A model generated the notes under the pieces. The model was given only the letters and a program-made list of their open reading frames with translations. It searched no databases and was not told the origin of the DNA. From Nioella aestuarii (GTDB lineage: Bacteria; Pseudomonadota; Alphaproteobacteria; Rhodobacterales; Rhodobacteraceae), in NCBI RefSeq assembly GCF_050896395.1, contig NZ_JBPBBA010000011.1, forward strand, positions 1 to 64,000: 64,000 nt of DNA, given 5' to 3'. A program made the position numbers and the translations under genes. This document shows positions 42,056-50,843 of this stretch, piece by piece. Each line of letters starts with the position of its first letter. The first letter of the stretch is position 1.

Positions 42056-43980
42056 GCCTCATCCTCCTGCGCCAGTATGGCGTGAAGCTGACCGCTGTCG
42101 AAGGGTTTCGACAGAACGGGCCAGCACGCCGCACCCCGTTGCCGCAGCGGATGCGCGTCGGGCAGCGACGTCATAAGGGCCAGCTTCAGGTCAGGTCGCC
42201 GCCGCGCAAGGCGGGCCAGCAGGTCGACCCCGGTTGTGTGGCCCGACAGCTTGATATCTGACAGAACCATATTGATGGCGGGCAAATCGGCCAGCGTGTC
42301 AGCTTCGGCAAAACTGGCGGCCTCGATCACCTGATGGCCCATGTCGGTCAGCATCTCGCGCACGGACACGCGCAGGTCGGGCATATCCTCGACAAGCAGG
42401 ATCAGCATTGGTGTCGCTTCTGACAGGGGGACAGCGCGGAAGGGCAGCCGATACGTGACACGCGCGCCCTCTCGGTGATTTTCCAGCCGCACATTGCCGC
42501 CAGAGAGCTTGGCGAAGTCAAAGACCATCGACAGGCCAAGCCCGGATCCTGCCTGACCCTTGGTGGTAAAGAACGGGTCGAGTGCGAATTCCAGCGCCTC
42601 CTTCGAAAAGCCGGGCCCGGTGTCTTCTACCACGATGTCCAGCCAGGTATCTCGCACCTTCTGGGCGCGAATACGGATCTCGCCCCCCTCCGGGCCAATC
42701 GCATCGCGGGCGTTGAGCACAAGGTTGAGCAAGCTGTCCTGCAAAGATCCCTCATCCAGCAACAGCAACGGATCCGGCACGTTCTGGGTGATGGACAGGC
42801 GGATATTGTCCGACAAAGGGGCGCGGGCCAAAGCCTCGAAGGTCTCGAAGAAGCGGCGCATATCGACCGGGGCCGGATGCAGTTCACGCGGGCCGGAAAT
42901 ACGCGCGATCCGGTCCAGCAGAGTTCCGCCGCGGCGGGCGGCAGCGGTGGTGGCGCTGGTCAGTTCCTGCGCCGCGTCTGGTAGGTCCATTCTGGCCAGA
43001 CGGCTCTGCAATCCGAGAATGATGGTCAGCAGATTGGAAAAGTCATGCGCCATTCCACTGGTCAGCTGTGCGGCCAGTTCGCGTTTGTTGGTCTGGATCA
43101 GGACCGCGCGGGCCTGCGTTTCCTCGGTCACGTCGGTGGACAGCAGGTAAACGCCGTTGATTGGCCCGTTTTCTCCCACCCGGTCGGGGGTAAAGGCGGT
43201 GCGGATGCGGCGGCCTGAATCCTCATCGGTGAATTCAAGGACGCTCGAGTCCCCCTGCATGGCCCGGTCCAGATGCGGCCGCAGGCGACGAGATGTCTTG
43301 ATCCCAAGCGCCTCGTCAAAGGGCAGGCCCACAATCTCATTCGATCGTCCCGGCAAGACCGAAGACAGGCGGCGATTGGTAAAGGTGTAGACGCCATCGG
43401 TATCCACATGGCCGATATGGGCCGGTGTCATTTCCGTGGTCAGGCGGGTGCGCGCCTCCATTTCGGCCAATCCGCGCTTGGCCTCTTCCAACTGGGCGAT
43501 GGTGGCGGCGAGCTGGCGGTTGGTGCGGGCCAGTTCCTCGGCATGGGTCAGAAGCTGATCGGACAACTCTTCTGATCGCGCGCGCAGAAGGGACTCCTGG
43601 CTCTTTATGCTGGTAATGTCGGTATAGACCGTGACCCACCCGCCCTCTGGCAGCGGGCTTCCCTCGACGCTGATCATCCGCCCATTGGATCTGCGGCGTT
43701 CCATATAATGTGGCTCGAACGCGCGCGCTTGCTCCACGCGGCCGGTCACAAACGCTTCGGGGTCGTCCACCTCGCCATATTCGCCGCGCTCTACCAGAAA
43801 ACGGATTGTATCGCGAAATGTCGCACCGGGGGTGACCAGTGCTTCTGGCAGGTCGAACATGGTCTGGAAGGGACGGTTGCATACGGCGAGTTTCAGGTCG
43901 CGGTCATAGATCGTGAGAGCCTGTTGAATAAGGTTCAACCCGGCGCGCGTCATATGCGCAGTGGCGTCTGATCTTGCCAT
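42052..43980 (-). CDS. PAS hybrid histidine kinase
   Basis: This 642-residue soluble kinase contains, in order, a PAS domain (about 15-130), a coiled-coil linker (about 130-180), a second PAS domain (about 185-310), a His box GMAHDFSNLL, an ATP-binding domain (NLVLNARDAI, EDTGPGFS, GSGLGLSMVF) and a C-terminal receiver (LILLVEDMPDL, LSDIKLSG). There are no transmembrane helices, so it senses a cytoplasmic cue, perhaps a CoA ester or redox state. It heads the two-gene operon with the response regulator and is divergent from the acyl-CoA ligase operon. The ATG at 43980 follows AAGGAG. Confidence 0.9.
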   Translation of the reverse strand: MARSDATAHMTRAGLNLIQQALTIYDRDLKLAVCNRPFQTMFDLPEALVTPGATFRDTIRFLVERGEYGEVDDPEAFVTGRVEQARAFEPHYMERRRSNGRMISVEGSPLPEGGWVTVYTDITSIKSQESLLRARSEELSDQLLTHAEELARTNRQLAATIAQLEEAKRGLAEMEARTRLTTEMTPAHIGHVDTDGVYTFTNRRLSSVLPGRSNEIVGLPFDEALGIKTSRRLRPHLDRAMQGDSSVLEFTDEDSGRRIRTAFTPDRVGENGPINGVYLLSTDVTEETQARAVLIQTNKRELAAQLTSGMAHDFSNLLTIILGLQSRLARMDLPDAAQELTSATTAAARRGGTLLDRIARISGPRELHPAPVDMRRFFETFEALARAPLSDNIRLSITQNVPDPLLLLDEGSLQDSLLNLVLNARDAIGPEGGEIRIRAQKVRDTWLDIVVEDTGPGFSKEALEFALDPFFTTKGQAGSGLGLSMVFDFAKLSGGNVRLENHREGARVTYRLPFRAVPLSEATPMLILLVEDMPDLRVSVREMLTDMGHQVIEAASFAEADTLADLPAINMVLSDIKLSGHTTGVDLLARLARRRPDLKLALMTSLPDAHPLRQRGAACWPVLSKPFDSGQLHAILAQEDEA

Positions 43981-44047
43981 CGCTAAAGCTCCTTCCACCC
44001 ATCCGCTACACGCTAGGTTCCCCCGCGCCAAGACCCGCCAGCCGCTT

Positions 44048-44067
44048 GTTACAATTCGTTAGAATTG
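44048..44067 (+). promoter_or_regulatory. 10-bp tandem direct repeat in divergent gap
   Basis: GTTACAATTC (44048-44057) is followed immediately by GTTAGAATTG (44058-44067), 8 of 10 bases alike. The 10-bp spacing is that of OmpR/PhoB-family operators, and the same bases also give the inverted repeat CAATTC-N4-GAATTG. The site lies between the two-component genes and the acyl-CoA ligase gene, so the response regulator encoded at 41354-42055 is the natural candidate. Confidence 0.5.
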
Positions 44068-44185
44068 GGCAAAAGTCAGGTAAAAATTGACGACCAACCA
44101 TTGCGGCAACACGGTGGACTGGCGGATTCGCATTTGCCTGACAACCGCGTAGGCGTCGGGATGACCGGCGAAGGGAGGACAAAAC

Positions 44186-46162
44186 TTGGCTCAGATCAAA
44201 GCGGTTTCGGGCGTGCCTGAATCCGTTCCTGCGTTGCTCGCTAGGAACGTTGCACAATTCGGAAGCAAGCCCGCCTATCGGGAAAAGGAATTCGGGATTT
44301 GGCAGACCTGGACCTGGGCGGAAGCGGCCGAGGAAATCCAGGCAATTGCCTATGGGTATCTCGCGCTTGGCGTCGCGAAGGGCGACCATGTCGCCATCGT
44401 GGGCCGCAACCGTCCGGCCATGTACTGGTCGATGGTTGCCGCGATGAAGGTGGGGGCAGTGCCGGTGCCCATGTATCAGGACGCGGTGGCCGAAGAGATG
44501 ACCTATGCGCTGGACCATTCCGGCGCCCGCTTTGTCGTTTGCGGCGATCAGGAGCAGGTCGATAAGGTGATCGAGGTGCAGGAAACCGTGCATCAGATCG
44601 AACACATCATCTACCAGGATTCCCGCGGTCTGCGGAAATATGACCACACCAAGCTTCACGCGCTGGCGGATATTCAGGCCGATGGTCGCGCTGCGCATGA
44701 ACGGTTCGAAGCGGAACTGGCTGAACGTGAAGCGTCGCTGAAATACGACGACACCTGTGTGATGCTCTACACCTCGGGCACCACCGGCAAGTCCAAGGGC
44801 GTTGTGCTGTCGAACCGCAATGTAATCGAAACCGCGCGCGCTTCATCCGAGTTCGACAGCCTGCGGCCTTCTGATGAAATTCTTGCGTATCTGCCGATGG
44901 CGTGGGTGGGTGACTTCATCTTTTCCATCGGTCAGGCCTACTGGACCGGCTTCTGCACCAATTGCCCGGAATCACCGGAAACGATGATGACCGACCTGCG
45001 AGAGATTGGGCCGACCTATTTCTTCGCTCCGCCCCGCGTGTTCGAGACGACGCTTACGAACGTTATGATCCGAATGGAAGACGCGGGCACTTTCAAGCGC
45101 AAGATGTTCCACAAGTATATGGACCACGCCAAGAAAGTCGGTCCCGCTCTGCTGGACGGCAAGCCGGTCAGCTTTGGCGACAAGCTGAAATACTGGATCG
45201 GTGACAAGCTGATCTATGGCCCGCTGAAGAATACGCTCGGATTTTCCCGCGTGCGCGTGGGCTACACGGCGGGTGAGGCGATCGGGCCCGAGATCTTTGA
45301 ATTCTACCGCTCGCTCGGCATCAACCTCAAACAGCTTTATGGCCAGACGGAAGCGACGGTGTTCATCACGCAGCAGCCTGATGGCGAAGTGCGCGCCGAT
45401 ACCGTGGGCGTTCCCAGCCCCGGTGTGGAAATCAAGATTGGCGACAGCGGCGAGATCTACTACCGCAGCCCCGGCACATTCGTGGAATACTACAAGAACC
45501 CAGAAAGCACCGCCGACACCAAGGACCCGGAAGGCTGGGTCGCGACGGGCGACGCTGGCTTTATCGAGGAGGGTTCTGGCCACCTGCGGATCATCGACCG
45601 CGCCAAGGACGTTGGCAAGATGGCCGATGGCCGTCTCTTCGCGCCGAAATACGTGGAAAACAAGCTCAAGTTCTACCCGAATATCCTTGAGGCCGTGGTC
45701 TTCGGGAACGGGCGCGACATGTGCACCGCCTTCATCAACATCGACCTGGCCGCCGTCGGCAACTGGGCTGAGCGTAACAACATTGCCTATGCGTCCTATC
45801 AGGAACTGGCGGGGCACAAGCAGGTTCTGGACACGATCCAGTCCCATGTCGAAGAGGTCAATAAATCCGTCGCTCAAGACCCGATGCTGTCGGGTTGCCA
45901 GGTGCATCGTTTTCTTGTTCTCCATAAGGAACTGGACGCCGATGACGGCGAGATGACCCGGACCCGCAAGGTGCGCCGCCGCATCGTCGAAGAGAAATTC
46001 GCCGATCTGATCGACGCACTCTACTCCGGCAAGTCCGAGCAATATACCGAAACCGAAGTGACCTACGAAGATGGTCGCAAGGGCAAGATCACCGCCACGC
46101 TGGAGATTCGCGACGCCGCCGTCGTGGAGGCCGCGGGCCAGGCGCAGGTGGCCGCAGAATGA
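44186..46162 (+). CDS. long-chain acyl-CoA synthetase-type ligase
   Basis: This 658-residue cytoplasmic ANL enzyme activates a carboxylic acid to its CoA thioester with ATP. The P-loop MLYTSGTTGKSKGVV, the LKQLYGQTEATVF motif, and the WVATGDAGF motif are present. The C-terminal region lacks a canonical PKTxxGK lysine motif but has GEMTRTRKVRRR. It starts with TTG at 44186 preceded by GGGAGGA. It is the first gene of an ABC importer operon (stop overlaps the next ATG), so it probably activates the imported acid. The acid cannot be named; aromatic or fatty acids are both possible. Confidence 0.88.
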   Translation: MAQIKAVSGVPESVPALLARNVAQFGSKPAYREKEFGIWQTWTWAEAAEEIQAIAYGYLALGVAKGDHVAIVGRNRPAMYWSMVAAMKVGAVPVPMYQDAVAEEMTYALDHSGARFVVCGDQEQVDKVIEVQETVHQIEHIIYQDSRGLRKYDHTKLHALADIQADGRAAHERFEAELAEREASLKYDDTCVMLYTSGTTGKSKGVVLSNRNVIETARASSEFDSLRPSDEILAYLPMAWVGDFIFSIGQAYWTGFCTNCPESPETMMTDLREIGPTYFFAPPRVFETTLTNVMIRMEDAGTFKRKMFHKYMDHAKKVGPALLDGKPVSFGDKLKYWIGDKLIYGPLKNTLGFSRVRVGYTAGEAIGPEIFEFYRSLGINLKQLYGQTEATVFITQQPDGEVRADTVGVPSPGVEIKIGDSGEIYYRSPGTFVEYYKNPESTADTKDPEGWVATGDAGFIEEGSGHLRIIDRAKDVGKMADGRLFAPKYVENKLKFYPNILEAVVFGNGRDMCTAFINIDLAAVGNWAERNNIAYASYQELAGHKQVLDTIQSHVEEVNKSVAQDPMLSGCQVHRFLVLHKELDADDGEMTRTRKVRRRIVEEKFADLIDALYSGKSEQYTETEVTYEDGRKGKITATLEIRDAAVVEAAGQAQVAAE

Positions 46163-46980
46163 CCATGATGCATTACGAACCCTATGTGACCTCCGATGGT
46201 CGAACCATCGGTAACACTATGATGGAAATGAAAAACATCACGCTGCGCTTTGGTGGTGTGGTGGCGATCAAGGACATTTCCTTCGACATCCGCGAGGGCG
46301 AGATCCGCGCCATTATTGGCCCGAACGGGGCCGGAAAGTCCTCGATGCTGAACGTCATCTCGGGCTTCTACAAGCCGCAGGAAGGTGAGGTCTGGTTCCA
46401 CGGTGAAAAGCGCGGCCCGATGAAGCCCTTCGAAGTGGCCCGGCAGGGCATCGCCCGCACCTTCCAAAACATCGCCCTTTTCGAGGGGATGACGGTTCTG
46501 GACAACGTGATGACCGGCCGCCTGAACCACATGTCCGCAAGCTTTCTTGATCAGGCGATCTGGTGGGGCAAGGCCGAGCGGGAAGAGGTAGCAAACCGCG
46601 AAAAAGCCGAGGAAATCATTGACTTCCTTGAAATTCAGTCGATCCGCAAGACGCCCGTGGGCCGCCTGCCTTACGGTCTGAAAAAGCGGGTGGAACTGGC
46701 GCGCGCGCTGGTCGCGGAGCCCAAGCTCCTGCTGCTCGACGAACCTATGGCGGGCATGAACGTCGAAGAGAAAGAGGACATGAGCCGCTTCATCCTCGAC
46801 GTGAATGATGAATACGGCACCACAATCGCGCTGATCGAGCACGACATGGGCGTGGTCATGGACCTGTCCGACCGCGTCGTCGTGATGGATTACGGCAAGA
46901 AGATCGGTGACGGCACACCCGACGAAGTGCGGTCCAACCAGGAAGTTATCGACGCCTATCTGGGGGTCAGCCATGACTGA
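46159..46980 (+). CDS. branched-chain-type ABC transporter ATPase (LivG-like)
   Basis: This 273-residue ATPase has Walker A GPNGAGKS (54-61), the signature region LPYGLKKRVELARAL, Walker B LLLLDEP, and the switch His in LIEHD. The signature motif reads YGLKK rather than LSGGQ, as in the LivG group. It pairs with the second ATPase at 50844 and two permeases in this operon. It couples ATP hydrolysis to import of the bound solute. It overlaps the ligase stop by 4 bases. Confidence 0.92.
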   Translation: MTMMHYEPYVTSDGRTIGNTMMEMKNITLRFGGVVAIKDISFDIREGEIRAIIGPNGAGKSSMLNVISGFYKPQEGEVWFHGEKRGPMKPFEVARQGIARTFQNIALFEGMTVLDNVMTGRLNHMSASFLDQAIWWGKAEREEVANREKAEEIIDFLEIQSIRKTPVGRLPYGLKKRVELARALVAEPKLLLLDEPMAGMNVEEKEDMSRFILDVNDEYGTTIALIEHDMGVVMDLSDRVVVMDYGKKIGDGTPDEVRSNQEVIDAYLGVSHD

Positions 46981-47081
46981 TTTCGCCCCGAAGATGGGGG
47001 GGTGCCAACCGCACACCCCCTGTACACCCCCCGGACACCACCCGTGCAGACAAAATGCGCCCATGACGAGCGGAGGCCACC

Positions 47082-48092
47082 ATGCCTGAACAACTAGTCT
47101 TTGCCATGGAGGTCTCGCTCAACGGCCTCATGACCGGGGTGATGTATGCCCTCGTCGCGCTGGGCTTCGTGCTGATCTACAAGGCCTCCGGCATCTTCAA
47201 CTACGCGCAGGGCGTGATGGCGCTCTTTGCCGCGATGACGCTGGTCGGCATCCAGGAGGGCCGGGTGCCCTTCAGCCACCTGATCAACGCGATCTTCGGG
47301 ACCGAGTTGCATTACTTTAGCTGGCACAGCGACGAACTGATTCAGCAAGCACCTTGGATCGTGATGTCCATCCTTCTGACTGTTGCGGTGATGATCTTCT
47401 TTGCCTGGGCCGTGCAGAAAGTGGTCTTCAAGCACCTTGTCGGGCAGGAGCCGATCATCCTGTTCATGGCCACCATCGGCCTCGCCTATTTCCTTGAAGG
47501 TGTGGCCGACCTGATGTGGGGGTCCGAGATCCGCACGCTGGATGTGGGTCTGCCGCAGGGCATCAACCTTGCCATCGACGAAACCACCTACAACTGGTTC
47601 GGCTACGGATTCTTCATCGACAATCTCGATATCGTGGCGTCCATCGTGGCTGCCGTGCTGGTGGCCGGTCTGGTGGCCTTTGCGCAATACACCAAGCAGG
47701 GCCGCGCCATGCGCGCCGTGGCCGATGACCACCAGGCGGCGCTGTCGGTTGGCATCTCGCTCAACTTCGTGTGGATCCTGGTGTGGTCGCTGGCGGGCTT
47801 CGTGGCGCTGGTCGCCGGCATCATGTGGGGCAGCAAATCGGGCGTTCAGTTCAGCTTGTCGCTGATTGCGCTGAAGGCGCTGCCGGTTCTGATGCTGGGC
47901 GGCTTCACCTCGATCCCCGGCGCCATCGTGGGCGGGCTGATCATCGGTGTGGGCGAAGCCCTGTTCGAATTCGCCATTGGCCCGATGATCGGCGGCGCGA
48001 CCGAAAACTGGTTCGCCTATGTGCTGGCGCTCGTCTTCCTCGTCTTCCGGCCGCAGGGCCTGTTCGGCGAGAAGATCATCGAGAGGGTCTGA
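47082..48092 (+). CDS. ABC permease, LivH-like
   Basis: This 336-residue inner-membrane permease has about eight helices. Motifs seen are LNGLMTGVMYALVALGFVLIYKASG, the RAMRAVADDHQAALSVGI coupling loop, and the late KALPVLMLGGFTSIPGAIVGG. It is the first of two permeases of the importer. A 101-base gap separates it from the ATPase gene and contains a 38-codon frame that may help coupling. The solute is unknown. Confidence 0.92.
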   Translation: MPEQLVFAMEVSLNGLMTGVMYALVALGFVLIYKASGIFNYAQGVMALFAAMTLVGIQEGRVPFSHLINAIFGTELHYFSWHSDELIQQAPWIVMSILLTVAVMIFFAWAVQKVVFKHLVGQEPIILFMATIGLAYFLEGVADLMWGSEIRTLDVGLPQGINLAIDETTYNWFGYGFFIDNLDIVASIVAAVLVAGLVAFAQYTKQGRAMRAVADDHQAALSVGISLNFVWILVWSLAGFVALVAGIMWGSKSGVQFSLSLIALKALPVLMLGGFTSIPGAIVGGLIIGVGEALFEFAIGPMIGGATENWFAYVLALVFLVFRPQGLFGEKIIERV

Positions 48093-48096
48093 CCCG

Positions 48097-48315
48097 ATGC
48101 GCAAGCTGATTGCCATCATCAACGTGATTTCGTGGTCAGGGTTCTGGGCCTTCGGGTACCTTGCCCTGACCGCGGAACAGCCTGACAGCCAGCAGACGCT
48201 GATTGCCCTTCTTCTCGCTGCGGCGGGGATGCTGGCAGGTGTCTGGGCTTATCTGAAACTTTCGAAGGGACAGCAGTTGCCCCATCATCCCATGCAAAAC
48301 CGGTCGGAGGTTTGA
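48097..48315 (+). CDS. small membrane protein inside the importer operon
   Basis: This 72-residue protein has two hydrophobic helices (about 4-25 and 34-56) and a polar C-terminal tail ending PHHPMQNRSEV. It lies 4 bases after the LivH-like stop and 3 before LivM, so it is translated with them. No known function; it may be an accessory subunit or assembly factor of the transporter. Its place between the two permeases is unusual for Liv-type systems. Confidence 0.7.
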   Translation: MRKLIAIINVISWSGFWAFGYLALTAEQPDSQQTLIALLLAAAGMLAGVWAYLKLSKGQQLPHHPMQNRSEV

Positions 48316-48318
48316 TCC

Positions 48319-49395
48319 ATGTTCTACCGTGAAGCCGGCGATTTCAAAACCAGCTACTCCGCCGATAACCAGACCTTCCCGATCGCGTTCGACCGCTGGC
48401 GTTATTACGTTGTGCTGTTTGTCGCCATCGTGATCATTCCGATGACAATCTCGGATTACTGGGCCAACTCTCTGCTGCTGCCCTTCCTGATCTATGCAAT
48501 TGCGGCGCTTGGGCTGAACATCCTGACCGGCTATTGCGGGCAGGTCAGCCTTGGCACCGGCGGGTTCATGGCCGTGGGGGCCTATGCCACCTACAAGCTG
48601 ATGACGGCATTCCCATGGATGGACATGGTCAGCGTGACCCTGTTGTCAGGGCTGGTGACGGCCATCGTTGGCGTGCTGTTTGGCTTGCCATCGCTGCGCA
48701 TCAAGGGGTTCTACCTTGCGGTGGCGACACTGGCGGCGCAGTTCTTCCTGGTGTGGTTGTTCAACCGGGTGCCGTGGTTCTACAACTATTCGGCTTCGGG
48801 CCAGATCAACGCCCCTGAACGCAGCATGTTCGGCATGGCGGTGACAGGCCCCAATGCCGAGGTCTGGGTCAAGTATCTGTTCTGCCTGTTCTTCGTGATC
48901 GTGCTGGCCTGGATTGCGCGCAACCTGACCCGCGGGTCGGTGGGCCGCCAGTGGATGGCCATTCGCGACATGGATATCGCAGCCGAGATCATCGGGGTGA
49001 ACCCGCTGAAATCCAAGCTGACCGCCTTTGCCATCTCGTCCTTCTTCGTGGGCGTTTCTGGGGCGCTGCTGTTCTCGGTCTACCTGGGTGCGGTCGAGGT
49101 GGGCGAAGCCTTTGGCATTCAGAAATCGTTCCTGGTTCTGTTCATGATCATCATCGGCGGCCTTGGCAGCATCTTCGGCAGCTTTGCGGGCGCGGCCTTC
49201 ATGGTTTTGCTGCCGGTGTTTCTGAAGATCATCGGAGTGGACATGCTGGGTTGGCCCACGGATATCGTGGCGCATATCCAGCTGATTATCGTGGGGGCCC
49301 TGATCGTGATCTTCCTGATCGTGGAGCCGCACGGGCTGGCGCAGCTTTCGCGCCTGGCGAAAGAGAAACTGAGACTCTGGCCGTTCCCGCACTAA
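48319..49395 (+). CDS. ABC permease, LivM-like
   Basis: This 358-residue permease has about nine helices (PFLIYAIAALGLNILTGYCGQVSLG, LPSLRIKGFYLAVATLAAQF). The coupling loop GRQWMAIRDMDIAAEIIGVN and the motif LVLFMIIIGGLGSIFGSFAGAAF are typical of LivM. It pairs with the LivH-like gene to form the channel. An N-terminal extension of about 40 residues (MFYREAGDF...) precedes the first helix. Confidence 0.92.
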   Translation: MFYREAGDFKTSYSADNQTFPIAFDRWRYYVVLFVAIVIIPMTISDYWANSLLLPFLIYAIAALGLNILTGYCGQVSLGTGGFMAVGAYATYKLMTAFPWMDMVSVTLLSGLVTAIVGVLFGLPSLRIKGFYLAVATLAAQFFLVWLFNRVPWFYNYSASGQINAPERSMFGMAVTGPNAEVWVKYLFCLFFVIVLAWIARNLTRGSVGRQWMAIRDMDIAAEIIGVNPLKSKLTAFAISSFFVGVSGALLFSVYLGAVEVGEAFGIQKSFLVLFMIIIGGLGSIFGSFAGAAFMVLLPVFLKIIGVDMLGWPTDIVAHIQLIIVGALIVIFLIVEPHGLAQLSRLAKEKLRLWPFPH

Positions 49396-49400
49396 GGCGG

Positions 49401-49440
49401 GGCCAGCCAACACTGGCCGGGATCAGGAGGAAGATCCCGG
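49401..49440 (+). promoter_or_regulatory. overlapping hairpins between LivM-like and binding-protein genes
   Basis: GGCCAG (49401-49406) pairs with CTGGCC (49413-49418), and CCGGGATC (49417-49424) pairs with GATCCCGG (49433-49440). The two stems share two bases, so they compete. Intercistronic hairpins before a binding-protein gene commonly stabilise its mRNA and raise its level over the permeases; that is the likely role. Confidence 0.5.
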
Positions 49441-49482
49441 CGACAAAAGAACATCGGACAAAACCAAGGGAGGACCTTACCG

Positions 49483-50766
49483 ATGAAGAAACTGGCAACA
49501 ATGGCACTGGCTGGCCTTATGGCCGCAGGGCCCGCGATGGCGGATCTCGTATTCCCCTCGCTGTCCTACCGGACTGGCCCCTACGCGGCAGGCGGCATTC
49601 CGTTCGCCGACGGCTATGCCGACTATTTCACGCTGCTCAACCAGCGTGATGGCGGCATTGGTGGCGTGATGACCAACGTCATCGAATGCGAAACCGCCTA
49701 CAACACTGAGCGTGGCGTGGAATGCTACGAGGCAACCCGTGGCGAAGGCGCGCTGGTCTATCAGCCGCTGTCCACTGGTATCACCTATCAGCTGATCCCC
49801 CGTGTGACCGCGGACGGCATCCCGCTGCACTCGATGGGCTATGGCCGGACCTCTGCCGCCAACGGCGAAGTGTTCGAGTGGGTGTTCAACTACCCGGGCA
49901 ACTACTGGGATTCGGCATCGGTGATCGTGAACTACCTGCTGAGCCAGAACGAAGGCTCGCTTGAAGGTCAGAAGATCGCGCTGCTCTACCACAACTCGGC
50001 CTATGGCCGTGAGCCGATCCGCACCCTGGAAGTGCTGTCTGAACAGCTTGGTTTCGAGCTGGTGCAGCTGGCCGTCGATCACCCTGGTCAGGAACAGGGC
50101 AACCAGTGGCTGACCATCCGCCGCGAGCGTCCGGACTATGTTGTGATGTGGGGCTGGGGCGTCATGAACCAGGTTGCGGTTCAGGAAGCTGCCAACATCC
50201 GTTTCCCGATGGACCACTTCATCGGCAACTGGTGGGCCGGTGCGGAACATGACGTGACGCCTGCTGGCGAAGCCGCTGACGGTTATCTGTCGCTGAACAT
50301 GAACGGTGTGGGCGACCTGCCGGTTCTGGATGAAATCCAAGAGCATGTGATCGACGCCGGGCTGGCTGCCGGTGACGGCTCGAACCTGGGTTCGGTTCTC
50401 TACATCCGTGGCATGTATGCCGCGATGCTGGCCGCCGAAGCTGCTGCAACGGCGCAGGAAATGCACGGTGTGGCCGATATCACCCCGGCGATGATGCGTG
50501 ACGGCATGGAAGCGCTGAACATCACCGAAGAGCGCATGGTTGAACTGGGTATGCCCGGTGTTGGCCCGGCGTTCGAAGTGTCCTGCGCCAACCATGGTGG
50601 TCCCGGCATGGGCCGTATCCAGCAGTGGAACGCCGCCGACCAGCAGTGGGTGACTGTCACCGACTTCATCGCGCCTGACGACTCTGTCACGCAGCCGCTG
50701 ATCGAGGAAGACTCGGCCGCCTTCGCCGCCGAGAACGGCATCGAGCCGCGCGATTGCGGCATGTAA
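49483..50766 (+). CDS. periplasmic substrate-binding protein of ABC importer
   Basis: This 427-residue protein of the type I periplasmic binding fold (Peripla_BP_6 group) has a Sec signal peptide (1-20, ending GPAMA). The mature protein has two lobes (LPSLSYRTGPYAAGGIPFADGYADYF-type start; QKIALLYHNSAYGREP for the second lobe). It has several tryptophans near the presumed cleft (VMWGWGVMN, NWWAGAEHD), which suggest an aromatic or hydrophobic ligand rather than leucine. It delivers solute to the LivH/LivM-like channel. It sits 87 bases after LivM with stable hairpins in the gap. Confidence 0.88.
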   Translation: MKKLATMALAGLMAAGPAMADLVFPSLSYRTGPYAAGGIPFADGYADYFTLLNQRDGGIGGVMTNVIECETAYNTERGVECYEATRGEGALVYQPLSTGITYQLIPRVTADGIPLHSMGYGRTSAANGEVFEWVFNYPGNYWDSASVIVNYLLSQNEGSLEGQKIALLYHNSAYGREPIRTLEVLSEQLGFELVQLAVDHPGQEQGNQWLTIRRERPDYVVMWGWGVMNQVAVQEAANIRFPMDHFIGNWWAGAEHDVTPAGEAADGYLSLNMNGVGDLPVLDEIQEHVIDAGLAAGDGSNLGSVLYIRGMYAAMLAAEAAATAQEMHGVADITPAMMRDGMEALNITEERMVELGMPGVGPAFEVSCANHGGPGMGRIQQWNAADQQWVTVTDFIAPDDSVTQPLIEEDSAAFAAENGIEPRDCGM

Positions 50767-50790
50767 TCGGCTGTCGAGCCACATGACATC

Positions 50791-50819
50791 TCCGGCGGCG
50801 GCCTGACGCTGCCGCCGGA
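50791..50819 (+). repeat. hairpin between binding-protein gene and second ATPase
   Basis: TCCGGCGGC (50791-50799) pairs with GCCGCCGGA (50811-50819), with further inner pairing. There is no T-tract, so it is a stabiliser or partial terminator within the operon, not a full stop. Confidence 0.55.
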
Positions 50820-50843
50820 CCTTGAGATCAAAGGTTGAAGAAC

